From the NCBI RefSeq assembly GCF_030264275.1, contig NZ_CP127166.1, positions 163,230 through 227,229 of the forward strand: a stretch of DNA of 64,000 nt. The letters are read 5' to 3'. Below the pieces are notes generated by a model. That model searched no databases, was not told the DNA's origin, and was given only the letters and a program-made list of their open reading frames with translations. Positions 7,805 to 15,947 of the stretch are shown piece by piece (positions within the stretch are counted from its first letter, which is position 1; each line of letters begins with the position of its first letter). This DNA is from Marivivens sp. LCG002 (GTDB lineage: Bacteria > Pseudomonadota > Alphaproteobacteria > Rhodobacterales > Rhodobacteraceae). The position numbers and the translations under genes were made by a program.

Positions 7805-9133
7805 ATGAACAGAAGACAGCTATTAGGCGCTGGTGCCCTGCTGGTGGGGTCCTCCGCACTGGCGCAGACGTCGAACGTCAATATCCCCGAGGCGCCTGTG
7901 GCGGGCGATGGAAGCACCCAAGTGCCGCCACGCCCGTCAAACGGTCGCGACTATAATCCCGTTGTCACCCTGAACGGATGGTCGCTGCCTTGGCGCATGA
8001 ACGGGAACGTCAAAGAGTTCCATCTTGTTGCCGAACCGGTCGAACGCGAACTGGCCGAGGGCACGGTCGCGCGGCTATGGGGCTATAACGGCAGCTCGAT
8101 CGGGCCGACCATCGAAGCGGTCGAAGGCGACCGTGTGCGCATCTTTGTCACCAACCGCTTGCCGGAACACACGACGGTGCATTGGCACGGGTTGATCCTG
8201 CCCTCGGGCATGGACGGGGTTGGTGGGCTAAGCCATGCGGGTATTCCGCCGGGCAAGACGTTTATGTACGAGTTCGACCTCATCAAGTCCGGCACCTTTA
8301 TGTACCACCCGCATGCGGACGAAATGGTGCAGATGGCCATGGGCATGATGGGCCTCTTCATCGTACATCCGCGTGATCCGTCCTTCATGCCGGTAGACCG
8401 CGATTTCGCCTTCTTGCTGAATGCGTTCGACATCACACCGGGATCGTCGGTGCCGCGCATCATGACGATGACGGACTTCAATCTGTGGTGCTGGAACAGC
8501 AAGATGTTCCCCGATATCGATCCGCTGGTGGTCCGTCAGAACGACCGCGTGCGCGTCCGCGTGGGCAACCTGACGATGACCAACCATCCGGTCCACATGC
8601 ACGGTTATGACTTTGAAGTCACCTGCACCGACGGCGGCTGGGTCCGCCCCGAGGCGCGCTGGCCCGAAGTGACCGTAGATATTCCCGTCGGCGGGATGCG
8701 CGCCTACGAATTCGACGCGATCCATGCCGGAGACTGGGCGATCCACTGTCACAAGTCGCACCACACGATGAACGCCATGGGCCACGATGTGCCGACGATG
8801 ATCGGCGCGAACCAGACGCGCTCGGTCGAGATCATCCGCCAGCACCAGCCGTCCTATATGGCGATGGGGTCCGAAGGCATGGCCGAGATGGGCGAGATGG
8901 AGATGCCCTTGCCCGCCAACACCGTCCCGATGATGACCGGCTGGGGACCGCATGGCCCGATCGAGATGGGCGGCATGTTCTCGGTCGTCAAAGTCCGTCC
9001 GGACATCGCGGCCGATGATTACAGCGATCCGGGTTGGTACGAAAATCCCCCCGGAACCGAGGCGCAGGAATGGACCGGCGACCTGCCGGAACCGACCCGC
9101 AATGACAGCCCTCGCACGACATTCACCAAATAA
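7805..9133 (+). CDS. Multicopper oxidase with Tat signal, copper-resistance type
   Basis: A 442-residue periplasmic oxidase. The N-terminus MNRRQLLGAG is a twin-arginine signal cleaved near ALA-QTS. Copper motifs are HWHG, MYHPHADEM, HPVHMHGYDF and HCHKSHHTMNAM; the last fits HCH-x3-H-x4-M, so the type 1 site has a Met axial ligand. A Met-rich tail (MAEMGEMEMPLP) probably recruits Cu(I). AGGAGA lies a few bases before the ATG. It is unlike the other oxidase in the window (different C-terminal motif, longer Met-rich tail), so the cluster carries two distinct enzymes rather than a recent duplication. Confidence 0.92.
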   Translation: MNRRQLLGAGALLVGSSALAQTSNVNIPEAPVAGDGSTQVPPRPSNGRDYNPVVTLNGWSLPWRMNGNVKEFHLVAEPVERELAEGTVARLWGYNGSSIGPTIEAVEGDRVRIFVTNRLPEHTTVHWHGLILPSGMDGVGGLSHAGIPPGKTFMYEFDLIKSGTFMYHPHADEMVQMAMGMMGLFIVHPRDPSFMPVDRDFAFLLNAFDITPGSSVPRIMTMTDFNLWCWNSKMFPDIDPLVVRQNDRVRVRVGNLTMTNHPVHMHGYDFEVTCTDGGWVRPEARWPEVTVDIPVGGMRAYEFDAIHAGDWAIHCHKSHHTMNAMGHDVPTMIGANQTRSVEIIRQHQPSYMAMGSEGMAEMGEMEMPLPANTVPMMTGWGPHGPIEMGGMFSVVKVRPDIAADDYSDPGWYENPPGTEAQEWTGDLPEPTRNDSPRTTFTK

Positions 9134-9151
9134 CGACCAAACGGAAAACCA

Positions 9152-9619
9152 ATGAAAACTCTCGCTTTGACTGCTGCACTGCTTGTCACCGCTTCGGCCG
9201 CTATGGCCGACGGCGGTCATGCCCATGCCGACGACTGGGAAATCGGTCGGCCCGGTAATCCCGCCGATGTCACTCGCACGATCGAGGTCGACATGTTCGA
9301 ACCCGAAAGCGGTGGCATGGCGTTTTCCATGTCACAAATCGATGTGACGACCGGTGAAACCATCCGCTTTGTCGTAACCAACAAGGGCTATCTGGACCAC
9401 GAGATGGTCATCGACACCATGGACGGCAACGCTGAACACGCGCAGGTGATGATGATGAAACCCGACATGGTGCATCACGATCCGAACGCGGTCCGCCTTG
9501 CTCCCGGTGAAACCGGCGAGATTGTCTGGACCTTCAGCCAGACCGGCAATTTCGAATTCGCCTGTCTGATCCCCGGACATATGGAGTCCGGCATGCATGG
9601 TCCCCTGAACGTTAACTGA
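9152..9619 (+). CDS. Cupredoxin-domain periplasmic copper protein
   Basis: A 155-residue protein with a signal peptide (cleavage near AMA-DGG) and a plastocyanin/azurin-like domain. Likely type 1 copper ligands are the His in LDHEMV and the C-terminal CLIPGHMESGM, where Cys, His and Met have the classic spacing. The mature N-terminus GGHAHADDW is His-rich. It lies 18 bases after the oxidase gene and just before the CusF-like gene. A role as Cu(I) carrier or electron partner of the oxidase is inferred from this context. Confidence 0.9.
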   Translation: MKTLALTAALLVTASAAMADGGHAHADDWEIGRPGNPADVTRTIEVDMFEPESGGMAFSMSQIDVTTGETIRFVVTNKGYLDHEMVIDTMDGNAEHAQVMMMKPDMVHHDPNAVRLAPGETGEIVWTFSQTGNFEFACLIPGHMESGMHGPLNVN

Positions 9620-9631
9620 AAGCAGTAAAAC

Positions 9632-9919
9632 ATGAACAAAATCGTCAAACTCGCCTTGATCCCGCTTCTGTCGCTGGCAGCACTTCCCGCGCTTGCGCAG
9701 GAGATGATCCATGGCGTTATCGAAGAAATCACGCTTGAACCCCTGCGGATCACGATTGCCCATGACGCTATCCCGAACCTTGAAATGGAGGCCATGACGA
9801 TGGTGTTCCGGCTGGCCGATGCGGCCATGATCGAAGGTCTTGGCGTTGGCGATGCCATCACATTTGAGGCCGACCGCATCAACGGTCGACTGACGGTTAC
9901 GTCGCTCGTCGCCGAATGA
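9632..9919 (+). CDS. CusF-like periplasmic copper chaperone
   Basis: A 95-residue protein with a signal peptide (cleavage at ALA-QEM) and a small OB-fold CusF/CopK-type domain. The motif HDAIPNLEMEAMTMVF corresponds to the CusF signature that holds one His and two Met ligands for Cu(I)/Ag(I) near a stacking aromatic. The Trp of E. coli CusF is not seen. It is the last gene of the rightward copper arm and would hand Cu(I) to the other periplasmic components. Confidence 0.85.
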   Translation: MNKIVKLALIPLLSLAALPALAQEMIHGVIEEITLEPLRITIAHDAIPNLEMEAMTMVFRLADAAMIEGLGVGDAITFEADRINGRLTVTSLVAE

Positions 9920-10052
9920 TCCCAATAGCGTCGGGGCGTGCCCATGCCCTGACGCATCCTTGCAGCTTCAACGACCATAAGTCAGGCAGGCCAGGAAAGG
10001 CCGAGACCTGCAAAGCTGTCGCGAAAGAAGTATGGAAGCAATGTCAGCAAGA

Positions 10053-10074
10053 GGGCCGTCTATTACGACGGCCC
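10053..10074. terminator. 8-bp perfect hairpin between the CusF-like and integrase genes
   Basis: GGGCCGTC (10053-10060), loop TATTAC, GACGGCCC (10067-10074). It separates two convergent genes and could end both transcripts. There is no real T-run on either side, so intrinsic termination is not certain. Confidence 0.5.
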
Positions 10075-10080
10075 AGGCCT

Positions 10081-10713
10081 TTAGATTTCCACTGCCTCCG
10101 CGATGGTCAGTGCATCTTCGAGCTCAACGCCGAGATAGCGCACCGTGCTATCCATTTTTGTATGGCCGAGCAAAAGCTGAACCGCGCGTAGGTTGCCGGT
10201 CTTGCGGTATATCTGTGCCACCTTGGTCCGGCGCATGGAGTGGGTGCCATAAGCGCTCGGTTCTAGGCCGATTGAGGTCACCCATTCACGCACCAAACGA
10301 GCGTATTGCCTTGTGGAAATATGAAGGCGCTCGTGGAAACGGCCCGGCCACAAATGTTCCGATCCGATCATTAAAGGCTCTTCAAGCCATGCCGCGACGG
10401 CCTTCCGCGTCCCCTCGGTGATCTCGAAGCTGACAGGCTTACGGGTTTTGCTCTGGACGATCGAAGCGCGATACTTGACCTGTCCGGCCGCGTAGACATC
10501 AGCGACCTTAAGTTTCACCAAGTCGCAGCCCCGCAATTTGCTGTCGATGGCGAGATTGAAAAGCGCCAGCTCTCGGATTTTCTGTGCGATCTCGAGGCGG
10601 ACTCGGATCGCCCATACGTGTTTCGGTGCAAGGGGGCGCTTCTGGCCCACGATGCGCCCTTTGTTCCATGCAGGGCGGCAAGCACGAATGGCAGGCAGGT
10701 TTGTAGTTGGCAT
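10081..10713 (-). CDS. Short tyrosine-type site-specific recombinase
   Basis: A 210-residue catalytic-domain-only member of the phage integrase family. Conserved elements are the first Arg (KLRGCDLVKL), the HxxR pair as THSMRRTK, and LLGHTKMDSTVRYL with the catalytic His and probable nucleophile Tyr. The usual N-terminal core-binding domain is missing; such short forms are common on plasmids and islands of proteobacteria and their substrates are unknown. The start at 10713 is set by AGGAGG 6 bases upstream. A 7-bp inverted repeat lies about 35 bases upstream of the start. Confidence 0.85.
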   Translation of the reverse strand: MPTTNLPAIRACRPAWNKGRIVGQKRPLAPKHVWAIRVRLEIAQKIRELALFNLAIDSKLRGCDLVKLKVADVYAAGQVKYRASIVQSKTRKPVSFEITEGTRKAVAAWLEEPLMIGSEHLWPGRFHERLHISTRQYARLVREWVTSIGLEPSAYGTHSMRRTKVAQIYRKTGNLRAVQLLLGHTKMDSTVRYLGVELEDALTIAEAVEI

Positions 10714-10747
10714 AATGGTTCCTCCTATCCACCACGCCCACCACACC

Positions 10748-10764
10748 ATCGGCAGTCTGCCGAT
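10748..10764. repeat. Inverted repeat upstream of the recombinase
   Basis: ATCGGCA (10748-10754), spacer GTC, TGCCGAT (10758-10764). A perfect 17-base dyad in the likely promoter of the leftward recombinase gene. It could be an operator or a recombination site; nothing else supports either. Confidence 0.4.
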
Positions 10765-10918
10765 ACCCGATCATACCACACTCGCCGCCCACAAAGGCGA
10801 ACAAGTCGGACAAAACACTCCGCAGTGCCGCATGACCGCTCCGAGCCCAAGATGACCTTTTTCCGCTATGCAGCGAATGGCTGATTGCTAAAGGTCCGAA
10901 AGAATATCGAAGAACGCC

Positions 10919-11269
10919 TTATTGTCGGATACCACTCGCAACAAGGTCAGCAATTGTTTCAACTCTGAGCAGAGGAAGTTCATGCCCGACGCCATCCAGT
11001 ATGATCAACTTTGACCCTGAGATACCAGCAGCCAGGGCTTCTCCGTTTTCAACCGGTAAGATTGGGTCATCCGCACCGTGGAGGATCAGAACCGGAACGG
11101 CAATGTCGCGAAAGCGGCCGGTCCAGTCCTCTCTTGTGCCAAGCGTCGCATGATTGAACATGCTGGCAGGACTGGAAGTGCGCGCAAGAATCTGTCCGAT
11201 CCGTCTGCGCATGTAGGTTTCGTCAAAGTCCTGACCAGAACCTGCGCTCAGTCGCTCGCTGGTCCGCAC
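10919..11269 (-). pseudogene. C-terminal remnant of an alpha/beta-hydrolase
   Basis: The 116-codon frame matches the C-terminal half of alpha/beta-fold hydrolases: PVLILHGADDPILPV carries the catalytic Asp, and GVGHELP carries the catalytic His. The nucleophile-elbow half is absent. Reading upstream, the frame meets a stop at 11279-11281, while another minus frame continues with a plausible family-like stretch (LHFMKMKVG) just upstream. The gene is therefore both frameshifted and truncated. The first in-frame start is only a GTG. A decayed gene inside an accessory stretch is the simplest reading. Confidence 0.65.
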
Positions 11270-11463
11270 TGCCGACCTTCATCTTCATAAAATGCAGCGC
11301 GATGGATGAATGGCCGGTCTGGTGAAGTTGCACCGCGGCGGTCGGCCAGGGACTGAACGGCAGGTTAGGGCCGAAAACGCCTCAAACTCCTAGGACAAAC
11401 GCGCACCATCCATTAGTGACCCAGCTTTCCATCCTTGGACCGAGATACACACGAACGCAGCCG

Positions 11464-11712
11464 CTACGTTCTCTCAACAGCCTTCGCGGGCACAGACAAC
11501 AAGATTTCAGGCGCCGTATCGAGCGCAGTCGCGAGCTTCCAGAGATTGTCGATCGAGATGTTCTGCTCGCTGCGTTCAACGGCGCTGAGATAGGTCCTAT
11601 TCAATCCGGCTTCATGGGCCAGTCTTTCTTGTGACCAACCCAGCTCGGCCCGTTTGAGCCGAAGGTTCGTTGCCAGCCTTTCACGAAGGGGAGATTTGGG
11701 AACGCGCTTCAT
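11464..11712 (-). CDS. XRE-family helix-turn-helix regulator
   Basis: An 82-residue protein that is almost all HTH domain: LRLKRAELGWSQERLAHEAG followed by TYLSAVERSEQNIS, the usual Cro/C1 pattern in which ALDTAPEILL ends the fold. Small XRE proteins of this kind often repress themselves and a divergent neighbour. It diverges from the metallophosphoesterase gene across 91 bases, which include two GTTTTAA repeats. Start at 11712, where MKRVPKS begins the basic leader; the upstream in-frame ATG at 11763 is less likely. Confidence 0.8.
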   Translation of the reverse strand: MKRVPKSPLRERLATNLRLKRAELGWSQERLAHEAGLNRTYLSAVERSEQNISIDNLWKLATALDTAPEILLSVPAKAVERT

Positions 11713-11734
11713 AGTGGCACCTTGCGCGTTGTCG

Positions 11735-11756
11735 GTTTTAACTCTACCTGTTTTAA
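11735..11756. promoter_or_regulatory. Direct repeat in the XRE/phosphoesterase divergent region
   Basis: GTTTTAA occurs at 11735-11741 and again at 11750-11756, 15 bases apart in the same orientation. Its place between two divergent genes, one of them encoding an HTH protein, makes it a candidate operator. The repeats are short, so chance is possible. Confidence 0.35.
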
Positions 11757-11803
11757 GAGACATTCAGCGCAGAACCTGCGAGACTTCATTCAAAGCGAGC
11801 TTT

Positions 11804-12604
11804 ATGATGCGAAACCAAAGAAGCCCTCAGCCATCCCCATTCGTGCGCGATCGCGTGGCGATCGTCGGCGACATTCACATCGATCACGACCACGGGCTTG
11901 GCAGCACTCTGTTTGACGAAATCGACGTCTCGGAGATCGACCTTTTGATTGTCGCAGGTGATTTGACAGATGGTCGGTTTGTGCCGATCTGCAAAGCACT
12001 CGCGCTCTTGCAAGAGTACGTCGAACTTTCAAAGGTCCATGTCATCCCCGGCGACAAGGATTACTGGAATGGAATTCTTTCCGACAATTATCTGTCCATC
12101 CCTGTGATCGAAGCCGGTGCGAAGTTTGCCCAAAAATCTGTGATCTACCACAGGGGCAAGCGCTATCTTTGCTGCACATTGTGGACGGATTTCGAGCCGC
12201 CGGGGATCACGCTCGACGAGTCACTCTACGCCGCGCGGCTCCTCTATCCCGAGTTAAAGACGATGATAACCGTCGGCGACGGCCCAGAGCGTTGGACCAT
12301 GCCGGAAGACCTTGTTGCCCTTCACCTGAACCATCTCAGATGGCTGAAGTCTGAACTGGCCAAGCCTTTCAAGGGCGAGACGATTGTGGTCACGCATCAC
12401 GCCCCAACCCTTCGGGCGCTCCCACGTTATGCGCCGCTCCCGTTTCTTGATACCAGCGATCTGAATGAATTTGCGCGACAGTTTGCCCCCTTCAAATGGG
12501 TCTATGCGCATACGGGTGTCAGACAGGAATTCACTCAGGATGGAGTAGGTTATCGCAACGTTTCATGGCAGACCGAGGACGACAAAGACAAAGAGTTCGA
12601 ATAG
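11804..12604 (+). CDS. Calcineurin-like metallophosphoesterase
   Basis: A 266-residue protein with the metal-binding signature of the family in order: GDIHIDHDHG, GDLTDG, GDKDYW (in place of the common GNHD), and THHAP. The final GHTH-like motif reads AHTGV, so one metal ligand may be altered. Substrate unknown; relatives act on phosphomonoesters, phosphodiesters or nucleic acid ends. It diverges from the XRE regulator and probably shares its control. The start could be 11804 or 11807. No signal peptide, so it is cytoplasmic. Confidence 0.8.
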   Translation: MMRNQRSPQPSPFVRDRVAIVGDIHIDHDHGLGSTLFDEIDVSEIDLLIVAGDLTDGRFVPICKALALLQEYVELSKVHVIPGDKDYWNGILSDNYLSIPVIEAGAKFAQKSVIYHRGKRYLCCTLWTDFEPPGITLDESLYAARLLYPELKTMITVGDGPERWTMPEDLVALHLNHLRWLKSELAKPFKGETIVVTHHAPTLRALPRYAPLPFLDTSDLNEFARQFAPFKWVYAHTGVRQEFTQDGVGYRNVSWQTEDDKDKEFE

Positions 12605-12703
12605 CGATTTGGAGAGCCCATTTTCGTGCGCTGCTTGGCGTGCCGCTTCGCGCAACAGCGACCCGCCGAAATCACGAGTGGCGGAGCGGCATTGAGCCCC
12701 ACC

Positions 12704-14374
12704 CTAATTATTCCCTGCTTGGAGGTCTCTCGAGGCGGGGAGGAAGACCTCGGACCTGCGGAGTTGGGGGGCTGGGCCGTAGCGGTGGTCGAAGAGAGGG
12801 CTCATAAATCCAAGGGGGCCTGAGGGGTTGAGGCTCTCCTTGCTCAATGCACTCGCGTCCTCCGTTTCCAGCATAGCCGCGAGGATGACCCGCACCGCTT
12901 CCATGGCATCCTCGGGCGTGAGACCCGCCAAATCGGCTGTAATCCCCGCAAGATATCGATTGAGGTCTCTGGCCCGTTTCGCGTGGAGGCCCATGCGCCT
13001 TTCGAACTCCGGCACCAGAGGGCTGCCCAAGCACTCAGCCAAGCGTTTCTGGTCTGCGGGGTCCTTGGACTTTGGGTCATAGTCGCGGATGCGGACAATC
13101 GGTTCATAAAAGAAAGACCCGCCCAAAAGCCCGACGCTTAGGCCGCATTTCACATTGCGCTTTGGTTTGCGGGGCGGCGGGGCCGTTTCGGGTTCGGGGT
13201 CCCCTCCCCCTTCGCTTTCGGCCTCTTCTTCGTCCTCCAGGACCTCTCCCTCGCAATCCTCCTTTGTGTCCTCAACGGGGACCTCCTTCTCCTCAGTCTT
13301 CTGAACCAGCAAGGCCATCGGTCCACCCTGCATCCTGACCAGCATCGGCACCGAGGATGTGCCGACCTCGCTCGCCCGCCATGTTCGGAACGCTCCGCAG
13401 GGGCGCTGCAGCTTGCAGGTCTCGATCAGGGCGGCACAGTGCGGGATGACAGAGTGCTCACATTCGGAGAGCGCAAGCATATCGCCCGAGCGAAAGACGA
13501 GGCCTTCGATCTCGGCCAATGTCGGCGCCTCGATCAGGGTCAGATCACGGCCGAGCTTCTGGGTCATCGCCGTGCCGAGGGCGGCGGCATCGACGGCACC
13601 ATTCCGCTTCACGATCAGATGCGAACGGAGGGCAAAGGCCTGCCCGCTCTCCTCCGGCAGCACTTCAAGCCCGACAAAAACAACCTCGGCTGCAGAAGAG
13701 GTCAGAGACGTGATGCGGCGGCGCAGATTTTCAAGCGCATCGGTCAGACGGTCGACATCTTCCTTGAAGCTGGCAAGCGTGACCCTTTGCCCGTCCCCAT
13801 CGTGCCAGACGTCAAAGACGGCATCCCCCGCGCAACCAAAGCGTTTGAACGCGGCGAGCGACGCAAACATCTTCTGCTGCTCAGCAAAGCGGTCCGAGGG
13901 ATAGACCCTCTTTCGCAGCCTCATCGACCGATTTTGTCGTAGGATCCGGCTGATCATGCCGACCCAAACCGAAGGATCGGGATCCCCCGTCCGCATCAGA
14001 GGCACCCCCGCCGCACGCAGCGCAGCAAAGACCACCTCATCTCGCAGCGCACGATGCCCCGCCGCGAGATCATCGATCACCTTTTGCGCGGGATCGACAA
14101 AGACCGCAGACAGCAGGGCGATGGCCTCGGCTCGAGGGATCGGGGCTTCGAGATCAAGGAGCGCGGTGGCAAGGGCCTCGTTTGTGGCCTGCCAAGTGGT
14201 GATGATAGCCGCGGCAATGGGCGCTTTGCTCACGCGCTCATGTAGGTCCTCGATGACCTCAAGGACCTCTTCGGGTTCCGGTTCAATCCACTCGTCCGTT
14301 GGCCTGAAATCGCCTTTAACCCGAAGGCGGGCACGATAGGTTTCGCCCGCACTGCTGTATTCACTTATGTTCAT
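12704..14374 (-). CDS. Unrecognised 556-residue protein with an acidic hinge
   Basis: I do not recognise this protein. The N-terminal part (about 1-360) is mixed and moderately charged, with a FKEDVDRLTDALENLRRRI helix suggestive of a coiled coil. Residues about 362-395 form a very acidic linker rich in Glu/Asp, followed by a Pro/Arg/Lys stretch (PPPRKPKRN). The C-terminal part (about 405-556) has a helical region ending in a basic tail. No signal peptide or membrane segment. The start is firm: GGGAGGAG lies 6 bases upstream. A 16-bp perfect palindrome sits 14 bases before the start. The divergent gene 480 bases away encodes a tyrosine-recombinase-like protein, so a mobile-element function is possible but unproven. 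Confidence 0.6.
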   Translation of the reverse strand: MNISEYSSAGETYRARLRVKGDFRPTDEWIEPEPEEVLEVIEDLHERVSKAPIAAAIITTWQATNEALATALLDLEAPIPRAEAIALLSAVFVDPAQKVIDDLAAGHRALRDEVVFAALRAAGVPLMRTGDPDPSVWVGMISRILRQNRSMRLRKRVYPSDRFAEQQKMFASLAAFKRFGCAGDAVFDVWHDGDGQRVTLASFKEDVDRLTDALENLRRRITSLTSSAAEVVFVGLEVLPEESGQAFALRSHLIVKRNGAVDAAALGTAMTQKLGRDLTLIEAPTLAEIEGLVFRSGDMLALSECEHSVIPHCAALIETCKLQRPCGAFRTWRASEVGTSSVPMLVRMQGGPMALLVQKTEEKEVPVEDTKEDCEGEVLEDEEEAESEGGGDPEPETAPPPRKPKRNVKCGLSVGLLGGSFFYEPIVRIRDYDPKSKDPADQKRLAECLGSPLVPEFERRMGLHAKRARDLNRYLAGITADLAGLTPEDAMEAVRVILAAMLETEDASALSKESLNPSGPLGFMSPLFDHRYGPAPQLRRSEVFLPASRDLQAGNN

Positions 14375-14387
14375 CTCTCCTCCCTTT

Positions 14388-14403
14388 TGATCGAGCTCGA
14401 TCA
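14388..14403. promoter_or_regulatory. 16-bp perfect palindrome before the unknown gene
   Basis: TGATCGAGCTCGATCA is fully self-complementary and lies directly upstream of the ribosome site of the leftward 556-residue gene. Position and symmetry suggest an operator for a dimeric repressor, possibly autoregulatory. No T-run follows it, so it is not a terminator. Confidence 0.5.
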
Positions 14404-14853
14404 GGAGGTGGGTCGAGACCTTTGCGAATGTGTTAAAGCTTTCTCGACGGGCAATTGGTCGATCGCGGAAAGTTCAAATCCTTGCGGCTTTATCTTCAGA
14501 GAGCTGAAAAGCATCTGCGCAGGTCCGCTCATGAAGATGCAAAAGCTGACTTGAAACGAGGATTTTGGGGGCGACCTCAACGTTACTTCTACATTTTTGG
14601 TGCGATCCCATCAGGGCAATCCGGGCGGCTCGTTGGGGCGAAACTCATGGGAGGCAGGCCCCCTTGCCCACTGGCTTCGCTGGGTAGGAAGCCAAACGAC
14701 TTTAGCGTAACCGGCACGCACGCCAAAAGCTCCTGTGAAGGGCCTCAATGAAAGAAACCTAAATTTGACAGGGACGCCGCAAGCACCCCGCCCCACATAC
14801 GGTCACTTGCAAGAAAAAACGCATCTCACCTCCACACCCGAACGGAGGACATG
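14404..14853. other. 450-base divergent intergenic region
   Basis: This stretch between the unknown gene and the recombinase-like gene holds no convincing coding frame. It contains GC-rich segments that can fold, for example GGCTTC/GGAAGCC around 14670-14695. A GTTCAAATC at 14472-14480 resembles a tRNA T-loop, but no cloverleaf surrounds it. The region must carry the rightward promoter and may hold recombination sites. Confidence 0.4.
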
Positions 14854-15861
14854 ATGAGCACGACTTTCCCGCCGCAAACACGGACACCCGAAACAGAAGC
14901 GGACTATCGCAAACGCATCGCGCAGATGGTGGAAAAGGTCCGCAAGCGCCATGGTCTCGGGCCCGGGACCCGACCTACCGAGCGGCAGATGAGCGACCAC
15001 TTCACCGCCCTGAAACCGACCGTGAAAAAGGCCACATGGCGTCAGTATGAAGCCGCCATTATCTATTGGATCGAAACCACGGGCGAGTGGCAGGACGAGG
15101 TCCTTTACGATCTCCTCTCGGACCGCGCAAAGGCCAAGCTTCAAGCCGCAAGCGCCCTGCCCCGCGGGACCAACCGCACCTCTGCAGCCAAGGAGAAAAA
15201 GATCAGCAAGGAGGACTTCGACGCGCTCCTGGGGGCGCTGCGCCGCCCCTCGAATGTGGCCAACAGGGGCGTCCTCGCCAACCTCATGATCGCACAGATC
15301 AGCCTCGGGCTACGCCCGATCGAATGGTTCGGGGTCACTTTCCCGAAAGGTGAACATTCGCCCCTTCTTCAGGTCCGAAGCGCCAAAACCACAAACGGAC
15401 GCGGCAACGGCGAAACGCGCGATATCCACCTTGATCATTTGAGTGCAGAGGCCAACTCCGCAATCCTTGAGACTGCAAAATGGGCAAACACCTTTGCGAC
15501 GAAAGAGGCCTTCCAGAAGGCGATCAAGTCCCTGAGCAAACTTCTGACCGACACCTGCAAACGTGTCTTTGAAGGCCGAAACTTCAAAATCTGCTTCTAC
15601 ACGCTCCGCCACCAATTCATCGCAAACGCCAAGAAAACACTCGCCGAAGACGAAGGCAGCACCGCCCTCCAAACCCTCGCCGCCCTTTGCGGCCACGCGA
15701 CAACACGCACAGCAGCAAAGCACTACGCCAAAGCACAAGGCGCATGGGCGCACCGAGACAGAACTCGGACGGCAAACCCAGCCCCACACCAAGTCGCAAC
15801 GGTCAGGATCACACCAAACGAAGAGCGAAACTTGGTGCGACTTGCCCGCTGGCGGGTCTAG
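14854..15861 (+). CDS. Divergent tyrosine-recombinase-like protein
   Basis: A 335-residue protein. The N-terminal 120 residues resemble a helical core-binding (SAM-like) domain; the C-terminal part carries integrase motifs GLRPIEWFGV (catalytic Arg), YTLRHQF (box with the second Arg and a His, but Tyr in place of the usual first His) and LCGHATTRTAAKHYAKA (catalytic His and candidate nucleophile Tyr). The altered first His makes activity less certain. The ATG at 14854 is preferred because GGAGG lies 5 bases before it; the ATG at 14851 is only 2 bases away. Its partner in this stretch is the unknown divergent gene. Confidence 0.72.
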   Translation: MSTTFPPQTRTPETEADYRKRIAQMVEKVRKRHGLGPGTRPTERQMSDHFTALKPTVKKATWRQYEAAIIYWIETTGEWQDEVLYDLLSDRAKAKLQAASALPRGTNRTSAAKEKKISKEDFDALLGALRRPSNVANRGVLANLMIAQISLGLRPIEWFGVTFPKGEHSPLLQVRSAKTTNGRGNGETRDIHLDHLSAEANSAILETAKWANTFATKEAFQKAIKSLSKLLTDTCKRVFEGRNFKICFYTLRHQFIANAKKTLAEDEGSTALQTLAALCGHATTRTAAKHYAKAQGAWAHRDRTRTANPAPHQVATVRITPNEERNLVRLARWRV

Positions 15862-15947
15862 ACACGACCGCCCGTCAGGCCAACTCCGCAGTCGCAGCGA
15901 TGCGTTAAAGTTCCCAATGTAGGAAAGGACACCTCACCATCAGGTCA

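Noticed and set aside
9920..10080. Possible small gene between the CusF-like and integrase genes
   Set aside because: Frames here have no ribosome site, run through the hairpin and extend into the opposite-strand integrase.
14472..14480. tRNA-like T-loop sequence in the gap before the recombinase-like gene
   Set aside because: GTTCAAATC alone; no acceptor, D or anticodon stem could be folded around it.
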